The position numbers and the translations under genes are program-made. Below, one piece after another: positions 16,890 to 26,612 of a DNA stretch of 64,000 nucleotides. How positions within the stretch are numbered: the first letter of the stretch is position 1; every line of letters starts with the position of its first letter. Under the pieces are notes generated by a model. That model saw nothing but the letters and a program-made list of their open reading frames with translations. It was not told where the DNA came from and did no database searches. The stretch spans positions 29,394 through 93,393 of the forward strand of contig QHYH01000129.1 of the NCBI GenBank assembly GCA_003223215.1, in the 5' to 3' direction. Source of the stretch: Acidobacteriota bacterium (GTDB lineage Bacteria > Acidobacteriota > Terriglobia > Acidiferrales > UBA7541).

Positions 16890-17318
16890 TCAGGGATTCG
16901 CCGGCTCGCTATACAGCCAAGCGCCGCCGATCGAGGCCAGGATCGCGCCGACCAGCAGAATGACCGTCACGGTAACCGTCAGCCGTCCCGGACTCAGACC
17001 CGCTACGACGTCATTGGCCGCCGGAATGGCGTAGGCGAAGAGCCAGAACGCAAATCCCGTGAGGGTGGCGGTCTTGGCACCCGGCCCGAGACGCGGCCGT
17101 GCCACGGCGTACAGCCAGATCACGCCAATCCCCATAACAAAAGTCGAGACGATGAAAAAGGGAATGGCGCCAGGACGCATGTGACGGCCAAGCATCTTCT
17201 CGAACCCGTCCCACTGAGAGGCAAACACAACGCCGTTCAAAACATACTCGAAGATATTCAGGATGAGGCCAGCCAGCAGACCACCGAGAATCACACGACC
17301 CAAGTTGGTTTTTCCCAT
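16890..17318 (-). CDS. Small membrane protein of unknown function, four helices
   Basis: 142 residues with four predicted transmembrane segments (about 7-30, 50-72, 82-100, 112-134). It begins MGKTNLGRVILGGLLAG, and ATG at 17318 has GGAGG about seven bases upstream. No catalytic motif or cysteine seen. Conserved-looking polar positions include the loop between helices 1 and 2 (QWDGFEKMLGR). It converges on the MauE-like gene. I do not recognise the family. Confidence 0.7.
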   Translation of the reverse strand: MGKTNLGRVILGGLLAGLILNIFEYVLNGVVFASQWDGFEKMLGRHMRPGAIPFFIVSTFVMGIGVIWLYAVARPRLGPGAKTATLTGFAFWLFAYAIPAANDVVAGLSPGRLTVTVTVILLVGAILASIGGAWLYSEPANP

Positions 17319-17435
17319 CGGAATCCTCCGCGAGCAATCGTCACCAGAGTTGCGACTCGAAAGGGGCCGAAGGAACCGCTCGAGCGAGCCTACGAGGAGG
17401 GAGCACTGCGAGTCAAGAAGAAAGGGCGGCGGAAT

Positions 17436-18056
17436 TCACACCGTTTTGCGCATCAGCACGTGCGAGCTGTAGCGTGTGCTGCCAAACCGGCCGACGCGCT
17501 GGAATCCCGCCTTCACGAACATGGACTCGGTACCGTGGGTCGACTCGTTGCCAAAGGCGCGCGTCAGCCAGCGCGTGATGGGATAGGCCTCCACGAGGCC
17601 GCCGCCTCCGCGGCGAATGGCTTCGAGAGCGGCGCGCAGCGCCGCGGAGGCGACGCCGCGCTTGCGATACGGCTTCAGAACGGCAAAGCAGGTGATGCGC
17701 CAGAGTTTTTCCGGGCCTTGGGGAGCGCGGCCTTGGTAGTCGCGCTGTTTGTCGATGCGCGGAAGTTCTTCGCGCGGCCCGTATTGGCACCAGCCCACGG
17801 GCTCCCCGTTTGCGTAGACGAGGATGCCATGTGCGCATCCCTGCTCAACGAGTGCGCGCTTCTGCCGCCGATTGCGGATGCCGCGCTCGGCCCGCGTGCG
17901 GAGCCGCTGCTCCTTCGGCAAGCTCCGCGGCCGGTGAAAATGCATGCACTGACAGAAATCCCAGCCGCTCCCTTGCGAGAACAGGCGCACAAAGTCCGGC
18001 CAGGTTTTCCTGGAAAGTTCTTTCGTCGTGTAGGGAGAAAGTTGCGGCGATGGCAT
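17436..18056 (-). CDS. GNAT-family N-acetyltransferase
   Basis: 206 residues. The acetyl-CoA motif A is YRKRGVA (130-136), preceded by the beta-4 strand ITCFAVL and followed by a helix rich in Ala/Leu, as usual in GNAT enzymes. ILVYANGEPVGWCQYG (about 79-93) is the typical beta-hairpin before it. It transfers acetyl from acetyl-CoA to an amine; substrate unknown. ATG at 18056 is chosen over the frame open to 18194 because the extra N-terminus looks non-coding and a GGAG lies upstream. Confidence 0.82.
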   Translation of the reverse strand: MPSPQLSPYTTKELSRKTWPDFVRLFSQGSGWDFCQCMHFHRPRSLPKEQRLRTRAERGIRNRRQKRALVEQGCAHGILVYANGEPVGWCQYGPREELPRIDKQRDYQGRAPQGPEKLWRITCFAVLKPYRKRGVASAALRAALEAIRRGGGGLVEAYPITRWLTRAFGNESTHGTESMFVKAGFQRVGRFGSTRYSSHVLMRKTV

Positions 18057-18200
18057 GTTGAACGCGGTACTCCGCGTATCATAACGCAACGGAACCCGAG
18101 CAGCGAACCGATGAACGCGCAGAAGCTCGAGAGGGACTCCTCGCCCCGCCCGGAATGACGGTGATGCCTCCGCAGAAAGAAACCGGAAACGCAAGAGGAG

Positions 18201-20474
18201 TTACCAGGCAGGGGGAACCTCGAGCATCCAGGCGTTGGAGCCGCCAGTGGCCTCCCAGATGGCGAGGCGTTTGCCGTCCTGCGAAGGAATGGCCCAGCCG
18301 ACATAGGGTTTGCTTTCTTCGAGAACCGGCTTCGCGCGGCCCTCAAGATCGATGTTAATCAACGCGCGCGTTTCCCCGTGAAGCGTGGCGCTGGCCCAAA
18401 AACTCTTTCCGTTGGCGGCCCAATCGAGCGTCGAAATGCGTCCCCAGTCCTTCACTTTCAAGACGCGTGGGGCTCCGCCGCCTGTGGGAACCAAGCGGAT
18501 TTCGGCTTCCTCGGCCGCCCTCATCTTCTTGGCCAGCGCCACCGTCCGGCCGTCCGGTGAAAGGCTCCAGTTGAAGGATTGCCATCCGGGCTCGCTCGTG
18601 CGCAGCAGTTCCTTTTTGGTGCCCGTTTTGGCGTCGAACTCTTCGAAGACCAGCGCGTCTTTCGTGTATTTGCTGTAGAGACACTCGCGCGAGGGCAAGC
18701 GCGCGCACTGAAAATTGTTGATGCCGGAATCTTCGAGCAGGAGCAGGGAGACGCCGCCGTCGAGCGGAATGCGCATCAGGCGCACGTTGGTTGACTGGAA
18801 TTCGCCTTCCGGCTGCGAGTTCGTGGCGCGGCGGGCGGGCACGCCGGAGTTCTGGCTCGAGGTTTCAGTCGGTCGGGCGTCGGCGGTTTTGCGATCCGAT
18901 TCGACGGAGTAGAGGATTTCCGTGCGCTCGGGATTGAGCCGCAGAATGTTCGGCGAGCCTTGAACACCGGCGACAAGCTCGGGAGCCGCGGCGCCGACTT
19001 GCTGACGAAAGATGTGAAACGTGCCCTCGCGGTCGGAGACAAACAAGACAGACTTGCCGTCGGGAGCCCACTCGTAGGGACGGCTCTGCCATTCGTCGTG
19101 AGTCAGCCGCTCCAACCTGCCGATCTCGCGCGTTTTAGCATGCACATCGGCCACGTAAACCGCCGGCTCAATATTCGTGCGAATGAACACGGCGTGCTTT
19201 CCGTCGGCGGACATATTGATGACCGGCTTCCAGTCCGGTCCGCTCGTGAGACGTACCGGAGCGCCCCCTGGCCATCCGGGCCGTCGATCGACTTCGAGCG
19301 ACCACACGTTGGATTGGCCCTGATTCGGAGGCTCCTCCGCCCGTGAGAAGAGAATGCGGTTGTTGCGCGTCCAGACCAAACCGTATTGCAAGCGGTAGTC
19401 GGAGAGAAGCACCTCGCTTTTGCGGCCCGCGAGCTCGTACACTTCGATTCGAAGGTCTTCGGTAGCGCAGCCGGGCCAATAGACGTCCTGGAGATAGGCG
19501 AACCGCCGGCTGTCAGGCGACCACGCGGGCGGGCCAACCACGAATCCCGGGACCTCGACCGCCACCTGCGGCCCGCCCCCGTCGGTATCGGCCAGCCAAA
19601 TCTCCGAATGATCAAACTTGTCGCCGCGCAGGAAGGCCACCTGCTTGCCATCCGGGGATACACTTCCCGCTTCGGCACCGGCAACCAATTTTCGCGCCGC
19701 ACCACCCAGCACGGAAATGTTCCACAAGCTCGGGCGCTGTTCCTGGCCAGCCACCGCTTCGGCGAGCAAGTGAGTTCCGTCCGGATACCAGCTCAAATGA
19801 TGGACGCGGAAACCCTCGGGGAGCGGCAAGGCGTGGGATTCATCGGTGCCGATCTCGCGCAAGAAAGTTCCTCGAGGATCGATGTAAGCCAGATAGCGGC
19901 CGTCGGGAGAGAGTGCCGCAAAATAAACCGGGACATCGGGGGAGTTGGCGGTCAACCGGATTTCCTTGGGGAGAGCCGGCTGAAGGGCGCGGGAAACGCG
20001 CATGCCCAGGTGCAGCCCGAAGCCAATCGCCGAGATGACCACGAGGAAGCCAACCGCCAAAAACCGCCAGCGCAATCCTGCGATGACGGAGGTCTGCCCT
20101 GCGGGAGGCGCCTTGCCGGGAAGCTCGACCGGTGCAAGAAAGCGGTAGCCGCGACGAGCCAGGGTTTCGACGAAACGGGGGTTTTCTGCCGAGTCGCCCA
20201 AGGCGTCGCGGAGACGCTTGACGGCGGCGTTGAGACCGTGGTCGAAATCGACAAAGGTGTCGGATGGCCACAGGCGGGCGCGGAGGTCTTCGCGTGTGAC
20301 GACCTCGCCGGGGCGCTCAAGGAGCATGGCCAGAACCCGGAAGGGCTGGTCTTGGAGGTGGACCCTTAAGCCGTTGCGGCGAATCCGGCCCGCGGGAAGG
20401 TCGACCTCAAAGACTCCAAAGCGAATAACGCCGCGATGGACCTCGCTGAATGGCATGTGGATCGTCCCTACCAA
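18201..20474 (-). CDS. Membrane-spanning winged-helix regulator with TolB-like propeller
   Basis: 757 residues. An OmpR/PhoB-type winged helix (about 18-115, with EVVTREDLRARLWP and RRGYRFLAPVE) is followed by one transmembrane helix near 133-155 and an extracytoplasmic beta-propeller of TolB/WD40-like repeats (SPDGRYLAYI, SPDGKQVAFL, SPDSRRFAYL, APDGKSVLFV, SPDGRTVALA). This is the CadC-like plan of a one-component membrane sensor, much expanded in Acidobacteriota: the propeller senses outside, the winged helix binds DNA. The TTG at 20474 has AAAGGAG upstream at good spacing; ATG at 20456 is an alternative. The target genes are unknown; the divergent metalloprotease gene is a candidate. Confidence 0.88.
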   Translation of the reverse strand: MVGTIHMPFSEVHRGVIRFGVFEVDLPAGRIRRNGLRVHLQDQPFRVLAMLLERPGEVVTREDLRARLWPSDTFVDFDHGLNAAVKRLRDALGDSAENPRFVETLARRGYRFLAPVELPGKAPPAGQTSVIAGLRWRFLAVGFLVVISAIGFGLHLGMRVSRALQPALPKEIRLTANSPDVPVYFAALSPDGRYLAYIDPRGTFLREIGTDESHALPLPEGFRVHHLSWYPDGTHLLAEAVAGQEQRPSLWNISVLGGAARKLVAGAEAGSVSPDGKQVAFLRGDKFDHSEIWLADTDGGGPQVAVEVPGFVVGPPAWSPDSRRFAYLQDVYWPGCATEDLRIEVYELAGRKSEVLLSDYRLQYGLVWTRNNRILFSRAEEPPNQGQSNVWSLEVDRRPGWPGGAPVRLTSGPDWKPVINMSADGKHAVFIRTNIEPAVYVADVHAKTREIGRLERLTHDEWQSRPYEWAPDGKSVLFVSDREGTFHIFRQQVGAAAPELVAGVQGSPNILRLNPERTEILYSVESDRKTADARPTETSSQNSGVPARRATNSQPEGEFQSTNVRLMRIPLDGGVSLLLLEDSGINNFQCARLPSRECLYSKYTKDALVFEEFDAKTGTKKELLRTSEPGWQSFNWSLSPDGRTVALAKKMRAAEEAEIRLVPTGGGAPRVLKVKDWGRISTLDWAANGKSFWASATLHGETRALINIDLEGRAKPVLEESKPYVGWAIPSQDGKRLAIWEATGGSNAWMLEVPPAW

Positions 20475-20666
20475 CCTGGAGCTCCTTTGGTAGTAACGAC
20501 TGATCTAGAAGAAAGTTTCCGGAGATTGCTCGCCATTCCTCGTCCTATGTATTTGACGTTAGGAAGGTTATCTCGTCATCGGGAAATGAGATGCGCGCCT
20601 TCTCCGCGTCATTGAGATACCTATTCACTTAAACCATTTTTGGTGCCACCCGGAGAGGTGCGCGCC

Positions 20667-21440
20667 ATGGTTACAAAGACGCTTTCGCGGTACTTTTGGT
20701 TTGTCGTGCTCCTGACTCTGCTCGACACGAGCCTCTGCGGAAAGGACACAAAGAACGGTCTAACCGAAGAAAATGCCCAGGTGACCGTTTCGGTTTACAA
20801 CCCGGCGGACGTGCCGGGGGAAGTGCTAAGCCGAGCGGAACAGACGGCATCGCGAATTTTTCAAAGGGCCGGAATTGAGGTGAACTGGCTGAACTGCCAG
20901 ATGCCTGCGGCAAGTGAGGAAGCCTCGAGAGCGTGCCGCGAGCTGGCATTTCCGACGCACCTGCACTTGCGGATCGTGCGAAAGTCGGCCGGCCTGAAAG
21001 GAGAGGCCATGGGGATCTCCTTTCAGGGGCAAGACGGGATCGGGTGTCTTGCGGACCTGTTTTACGAGCCCATGGAGGAGCTCGAGAGGAGCGATGGGAC
21101 GAATGTTGCAACTCTACTGGGCCACGTGGCAGCGCACGAACTAGGCCACCTTCTGCTGGGCACGAATTCGCATGCGGCGGCAGGCATCATGCAGGCCCGC
21201 TGGACCGCGGACGAACTGACCAGCACGCATTTGGCTCGGATGGTTTTTCTCGATCAACAGGCGCAGAAGATGAAGCAGAGATTACTCGAGGCAAGACCGG
21301 CCCTCAGGCGCGGCACGGGCGGGTGCAGGTCTCGGCCACGCCACGCCGGCCTTAACGTTCCTTTTTTCTGCAACTTAGGACTCGATAGGTGTGGAAAGAG
21401 CTCCTTCCGAGGCCTGTACCGAGGGACGGTAATTGATTGA
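20667..21440 (+). CDS. Secreted zinc metalloprotease-like protein
   Basis: 257 residues. Residues 1-25 form a signal peptide (hydrophobic WFVVLLTLL, then Cys24 in SLCG, so a lipoprotein is possible). The zinc site is HELGH at 157-161 with a further His169 (HELGHLLLGTNSH), one residue wider than the metzincin HExxHxxGxxH pattern, followed by GIM at 173-175 that could serve as the Met-turn. Four cysteines (77, 90, 127 and 24) may pair outside the cell. ATG at 20667 has GGAGAGG upstream. It precedes an NlpC/P60-like secreted protein. Confidence 0.75.
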   Translation: MVTKTLSRYFWFVVLLTLLDTSLCGKDTKNGLTEENAQVTVSVYNPADVPGEVLSRAEQTASRIFQRAGIEVNWLNCQMPAASEEASRACRELAFPTHLHLRIVRKSAGLKGEAMGISFQGQDGIGCLADLFYEPMEELERSDGTNVATLLGHVAAHELGHLLLGTNSHAAAGIMQARWTADELTSTHLARMVFLDQQAQKMKQRLLEARPALRRGTGGCRSRPRHAGLNVPFFCNLGLDRCGKSSFRGLYRGTVID

Positions 21441-21486
21441 CCACAGGGATGGCGCGCCCGGAAAAACGCTCGTCTAAGCTTGGAGG

Positions 21487-22692
21487 ATGCGAAAGCGGCT
21501 CTATTTCGCCTCCCTGTGGTTCGCGGCGGTTATGCCGGGCGTGGTGTTCCTCGCGGGCGCAAGTCAAGCGCAGACCTCAGGGCAGCAACCGGCAGGCCGA
21601 CCGCGTCAACCGTCGGCAAAGCCGGCGTACGGCGAGCAGGGGCCAACGAGGCGAGCCCCCGCAATTCCGGCTGGCTACCGTCTACTCAGCCTGAAAGAAG
21701 GTCAAGCGCTAGCGCAAGGGATTTCCTGGGCGGACGACGAAGAGGGGCTGGCTCCGGACTGCTCGCATCTGGTGCACACTCTGTATCAGAAGGCGGGGTA
21801 CCCTTATCCCTACGCCACCTCGGTAGACCTTTACGTCGGAACAGGGAGCTTTTGGCTGGTGCGCACGGCGCAACCGGGCGACTTGATCGTGTGGCGCGGG
21901 CACGTGGGCATCGTGGTGAGTCCACGGGATCATTCGTTTTTCAGCTCCGTCAGTGCGGGGACGCAGATCCAAAACTATGGTTCGACCTACTGGCAAGCGC
22001 GGGGCTATCCGCGCTTTTACCGGTATTTAACCCCCAGTCCACTTAAAGGCGACAGTGGAACAGTGGAAACGGCGGGCCGGTCGGGGCCGCCACCGAAGCA
22101 GCAGGCAGTCCTCGGCGGATTGCAGAATCAGCCGAGTCTTCGAGCGGTGAAAACCGCGTCGGCCACGACAGCCGGCCGGGTGCGCCGCGAGGGCGCGCTC
22201 GACAAATCGCCGGTGGAAAACTCCTCGCCAACACGCTCTTGGCCGATTCTGACCGGCGGGAAGCAGCCGAAAACGGCGGACGTGTCGGCCGCGCTCGAGA
22301 CGGCGAACCTTGAGGCCGGCGAAATCCTGCGCGCGGCGAACCTGGAGAAACTGGAACGGCCGGTGGTGGTTTACCGGCAACTGCAGGTAAGCGGCGTGGA
22401 GCTGAACGGAAAACGCGGCACGGCGCAGATCCAACTGCAAACGGTGGCAGCGCTAACTCCCGAGCGCATGGCGCCGCAACCGGGCTGGGAAGACCATCAA
22501 CTGGAACTCGAACGCACGAACAAGGGCTGGACGATGGTGCAAGGAAACGAGATTGCGTATGTGCCGCGTGACCGAGCAATGCGCGTCCTGGCACAGAGGC
22601 TGGCGGCGCTGACGGAAAGCCCGGAGCGGAGTACGCAAAAAGACCACGAGCAGGCGGACATCGTCCGATTTATGAATCTGCTGGTAGAGTAG
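21487..22692 (+). CDS. Secreted NlpC/P60-like peptidase
   Basis: 401 residues. Signal peptide 1-28 (cleavage after SQA), a Pro/Gln-rich spacer, then an NlpC/P60-type fold at about 64-175 with catalytic cysteine in PDCSHLVH (Cys92) and histidine in RGHVGIVV (His139). The C-terminal 200 residues are a second, unrecognised domain; EAGEILRAANLEKLERP begins a conserved-looking section. The fold cleaves cell-wall peptides or similar amides. GGAGG directly abuts the ATG at 21487, which is tighter than normal, so an alternative start is possible. Confidence 0.75.
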   Translation: MRKRLYFASLWFAAVMPGVVFLAGASQAQTSGQQPAGRPRQPSAKPAYGEQGPTRRAPAIPAGYRLLSLKEGQALAQGISWADDEEGLAPDCSHLVHTLYQKAGYPYPYATSVDLYVGTGSFWLVRTAQPGDLIVWRGHVGIVVSPRDHSFFSSVSAGTQIQNYGSTYWQARGYPRFYRYLTPSPLKGDSGTVETAGRSGPPPKQQAVLGGLQNQPSLRAVKTASATTAGRVRREGALDKSPVENSSPTRSWPILTGGKQPKTADVSAALETANLEAGEILRAANLEKLERPVVVYRQLQVSGVELNGKRGTAQIQLQTVAALTPERMAPQPGWEDHQLELERTNKGWTMVQGNEIAYVPRDRAMRVLAQRLAALTESPERSTQKDHEQADIVRFMNLLVE

Positions 22693-22774
22693 GACACGGA
22701 TTCTTCACACCCTCGTCGGACAAAGCGGCGGTTGACAAGTCCGATCCTGTCTGCACCGCGCCATGCTCCCCACG

Positions 22775-24225
22775 CTAATCGCGGCGATCCTCAATTGCCG
22801 TGTGTCGTTCCGGGTCATTCGACCGGTGCTTTTCCACCCCACCGACGTGGCTAAGCAGAGCGTCAAACGGTCTCAGGAATGGGCTTGGCGTGAAGTCGAA
22901 ATAAGCCGGCGGTGTCGGCAGGATGATCGGCGGCGTGCCGGGCAACGAGCCCGGGGGTGGAGGCAAAATGACGATGTTCGACCCGGGACCACGGGCGAAG
23001 GCGGCCGCGTTCATGGTGGTTGCGTCGAGTGGCCCCCAAGTTCCGGTGTCCAGGCGCGTCAGCAGGGATTGCACGGCGGTTATGGTTTCGGAGGGAGTGA
23101 AAGTGCAGTGGCCGGCGCGATCGACGAAGGTCTCACGCAAGAAGGCCGAGTTGTCCGCTTCCGTCACGACGGTATGGTAGGCGGATTCGTTTTGCACCAG
23201 AACGAGGCCGTCACCCTTGGTGTGCATGGTGAGCACGGGGATGCGGATTTGACCGTCGAAAATGATGTTGGATGCAAGATAGTGAACGGCTTCGGGGTCG
23301 GCGCTGACGCGTGTTTGCGCTTGAAGGGCCTCGAGGTCGGCGTCGAGATCCAGGCCGGCCTGCTGGTAGAGCGCAACAACCTCGTTGCGATCGATGGAAC
23401 CAGCAAGCAGGGACCGGTAATTGACACCGACATTCCAGGAAGGATTGCCCCGGGCGCGAGATTCCAGTTCGGCGCGAAAAGCAAAGAAGAACGGGAAGTC
23501 GGTGGTGGATGCCCACAAGAACTGGTTGAATTCCTGGGATGCATAATCGGTGGCCGCGGGCTCCGGGGAAGTCGGGACAAACCAGCCGGGTCCGTCGGCG
23601 AGGGCAGCAGCCAGGGCTAGCTTCGCACGGCCCTGCGGTGTGGCTTGCGCGAATGTGAGCATCCCTTCGGCGAGCGTGAGATTGCCGACGGGGTCAGTGA
23701 TGTCGACAAGCTGCAAGCCGCTGCCGGGCGCGACCAGCGTTTTGAACGCGAAGGCGAAATCGAGGGCGGTGTTCCAGGTGGCAACGCCGCCCGACAGGAC
23801 GCCGCACATGGGAAGCGCCGCGTCAAACCGGTCGGGGTAACGCTGGATGAGGCCTGCGGTGATGATGCCGCCAAGGGAATGGCCCCAGGCGATGGTGTGC
23901 GTGGGAGGACCAACCAGCTGCTTGAAAACATCGAGCACGGCAATTTGGTCATGGAAAGCTTCGTGTAAGGCCCAGCCGGTGGTGGCGTAGTCAACGGGTC
24001 GCCCACGTCCAAGGCGGGATTGGAACTGCCAGGGAGCACATAGCCATGGCTATAGAGAAACAGCGTGCCGTTCCAGTTCCCGGGAACTTCGATGAGATAG
24101 GTGGCGCCGTCGGGGAAACTGCCGGCGTGCGTGGTGACCCCCGGTTGCGCGTAAGCCGCGGGCGAGAACAAAGCCAAAAGAATGGCGAGAAGAGATAAAA
24201 AAACGCGCTTGATTGAACCAGACAT
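22775..24225 (-). pseudogene. Secreted alpha/beta hydrolase broken by an out-of-frame deletion
   Basis: The 5' part (start ATG 24225) encodes a signal peptide ending AYAQ and a hydrolase N-terminus (VEVP-like VPGNWNGTLFLYSHGY, then LDVGDPL). Past about 23990 the matching continuation lies in another frame: DYATTGWALHEAFHDQIAVLDVF, then AWGHSLGG (nucleophile elbow), TKGDGLV (acid) and RAGHCTF (histidine). Homologous proteins I know carry some 15-20 residues between those two blocks, so a deletion of about 50 bases that also shifts the frame best explains it. The downstream frame keeps the whole catalytic core and has an internal ATG at 23938. Confidence 0.6.
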
Positions 24226-24363
24226 GATGAATGCTCCGTTCGCTCTACCTGACGCGAAGGCCGGCGATGCGTCCGGGGATAGGGGCGCTACTCTACGCCA
24301 GTTCGCTCCTGGCGCACAAGGGGGGAAAGACCGGGGAGAGACCGCAGGCCGAGGCGGCAGCGG

Positions 24364-25713
24364 TCAAGAAGACGAGCCGACGCCGTACATGGTGATACCG
24401 CTCAGAAGCTTGGGATAAAAGTCGGTGGATTTCTGCGGCAGGACTTCGCCGGCAGTGGCGATTTTCATGACTTGCTCGACGGCACACGGACGCAAAAGAA
24501 AACAGATCTGTCCGCGCCCGGAGTCGATGGCGTCGAGAGCGGCCCTCGCTTCGCGTTCGTAAGTGAGATGGGCTTCCGCGGTAACCGCCTGCCGCGTGAT
24601 GCCCAGAGCGGGCTCGAGGATTCCTTCGTGAAGCAAGACGACGTCAAGTTCGCGCTGGAGCGGCGAGACATGAGGAAGAAGCTGGGTCAGGTTCGCGCGG
24701 TCACGGAGCGTGAGGAGGCAGAAGGCGCGCCTTTGTGAATCTGCTGCGGGGTAGACTCCGATGGCGCGCCGCGATCGGGCGCTATCGAGGAACGAGAGGA
24801 ATCTTTTGCGGGCTGCGGCTTTCTCGGCGTCGTTCGAGAAAGGAAACGCTTCGGCGGCAAACCACGGTTCGAGGTGCCGGCGCACCGCAGGCCAGGAAAA
24901 ATCGTGAATGCGCGTGGCAATGCGGTGCGTGGGAAGAATGGTGAGGCCTTCGCTCGAGGTGTTGATGAAGGTCATCATCACGCGTTCGAACGGCGCGTCG
25001 CGATCGCTTTTCCGAGCGCTGGCGCGGCATTCGTCGCGGTAAGCAAGGGCAGTTTCGTAGCGGTGGTGGCCGTCGGCAATGACCAGCTTCCGCTCGGCCA
25101 TGGCGCGCTGAATTTCAGAGATGTCGCGGGGACGGGAGACGATCCACAGCCGGTGGAGGACGCCGTATTCGTCGCAAAGCTCGGTATCGGGAGTCGAAGA
25201 TTCCGCTTCGGCGAGAATCTCATCGACGCGCCGCCGCGGATCGGCGTAGAGCATGAACAGCTGGCCGGTGTGCGTCTGCGTGTGGCGAAGGAGTTCGAGG
25301 CGGTCGACCTTGGGACCGGAGAGAGTTTGCTCGTGGCGAAAAACCACGCCGGCGGAATATTCTTCGAGCCGGCCGGCGCCGATAAAGCCGCGGCGGATGC
25401 GGCGCTCTTCCGTGCCGGGGACCGTGTATTCCTGAGAGTAAGCATAGAAGGCAGGCGCAGGATCCTGCCGCAAAATGCCACCGCGAATCCAGTCGGAGAG
25501 CGCGGCGGCGGCGCGAGTGTAGACGTTGTTCTGCGTCGTATCGCTTGAATGACTGCGGCCTTTTTCAACGGTAATGAGGTTGTGGGGATCGCCAGCGTAG
25601 TACCGGTCCTGCATGGCCGGCGTGATTTTGTCGTAAGGCTGGGTGAGGACGCCTTCGAACCGGACAAGAGTGGGGTTGTAGCGAAAGGCGCGAAAGGGAA
25701 AAACCTGAGCCAT
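24364..25713 (-). CDS. DUF1015-family protein
   Basis: 449 residues that start MAQVFPFRAFRYNP and carry the family hallmarks VLTQPYDKI near 22-30 and IADGHHRYETAL near 210-222, the latter a conserved His-rich motif. Soluble, no signal peptide. The family is widespread but its biochemical role is not established; it resembles a putative SAM- or nucleotide-dependent enzyme only by speculation. ATG at 25713 has GGAG upstream; the frame is open to 25740. It is divergent from the HAD phosphatase gene that starts the polysaccharide locus. Confidence 0.85.
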   Translation of the reverse strand: MAQVFPFRAFRYNPTLVRFEGVLTQPYDKITPAMQDRYYAGDPHNLITVEKGRSHSSDTTQNNVYTRAAAALSDWIRGGILRQDPAPAFYAYSQEYTVPGTEERRIRRGFIGAGRLEEYSAGVVFRHEQTLSGPKVDRLELLRHTQTHTGQLFMLYADPRRRVDEILAEAESSTPDTELCDEYGVLHRLWIVSRPRDISEIQRAMAERKLVIADGHHRYETALAYRDECRASARKSDRDAPFERVMMTFINTSSEGLTILPTHRIATRIHDFSWPAVRRHLEPWFAAEAFPFSNDAEKAAARKRFLSFLDSARSRRAIGVYPAADSQRRAFCLLTLRDRANLTQLLPHVSPLQRELDVVLLHEGILEPALGITRQAVTAEAHLTYEREARAALDAIDSGRGQICFLLRPCAVEQVMKIATAGEVLPQKSTDFYPKLLSGITMYGVGSSS

Positions 25714-25940
25714 GCGGTCTCCAGGAACGTGAAGTGCCAACTGCGAAGCCTTCCAGTTTACGCGAAGAGCGGAGAAATCCGAAAAACGGGAAACGCCGGG
25801 ACGCCGGAAATGAGGGCAGTTGCCTAGGCGATGACTGAACGTACCGAACGCTTTCCTTCGGCAAGTTTCACGAACCTGTACACCATCCTGAAAGTTAGAT
25901 CACGGCGGTGGAAGCGCTGGCATATTAAAATAAATCCTCT

Positions 25941-26612
25941 ATGGCAGCTTTGGATTTCTCTCGGGTTCGCGCGCTGATCTTCGATTTGGACGGCACGCTG
26001 ATTGATTCGAAACAAGACCTTATCCGCTCGGTTAACGCGATGCTGGTAGAGATGGGGCGCGAGCGGCTGCACGAAGAAACCATCTCCGGCTATATCGGGC
26101 ACGGAGCGCCGACGCTGGTCGCCCGTGCGCTGGGAAACGGGGCTACGGAAGACGAGCGCGAACAGGCGCTCAAGTTTTTCCTGGCACACTACGAAGCGCA
26201 CAAGCTCGATGCAACGCGCCCGTATCCCGGAGTTGCCGAGGCGCTCAAAGAACTGCGCGGCTTTCCCATGGCGGTGCTGACCAACAAGCCCGTGCGCGTG
26301 AGTAGAAGGATTTTGGAAGGATTGGAGCTGGCGAAATATTTCCGCACGGTTTATGGCGGGAACAGTTTTGCAACCAAGAAGCCTGACCCACTGGGCGCGA
26401 GAAAAATTGTAGAGGAGCTTGGCGCGACGGCCGGGGAAACCATGATGGTCGGTGATTCCGAAGTCGACGTGCAGACCGCGCGGAACGCGGGGACGCTCGT
26501 AGCGGCGGTGAATTACGGATTCGGGACGCACGACCGCGCGGCGTATCCCGCGGATGTTTACCTCGAACGCCTGACGGACCTCGCGCCGCTGCTCGAGGCA
26601 CCGAGGAGATGA
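25941..26612 (+). CDS. HAD phosphatase, phosphoglycolate phosphatase-like
   Basis: 223 residues with all HAD motifs: FDLDGTL at 14-20 (Asp15 nucleophile, Asp17), VLTNKP (motif II), KKPDP (Lys, motif III) and VGDSEVDV (motif IV). The helical cap inserted after motif I is that of Gph-like enzymes. The substrate could be phosphoglycolate or a sugar phosphate; the place at the head of a polysaccharide operon makes a sugar phosphate plausible. Its stop overlaps the next gene by four bases (ATGA), so it is cotranslated with the glycosyltransferase. Confidence 0.88.
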   Translation: MAALDFSRVRALIFDLDGTLIDSKQDLIRSVNAMLVEMGRERLHEETISGYIGHGAPTLVARALGNGATEDEREQALKFFLAHYEAHKLDATRPYPGVAEALKELRGFPMAVLTNKPVRVSRRILEGLELAKYFRTVYGGNSFATKKPDPLGARKIVEELGATAGETMMVGDSEVDVQTARNAGTLVAAVNYGFGTHDRAAYPADVYLERLTDLAPLLEAPRR

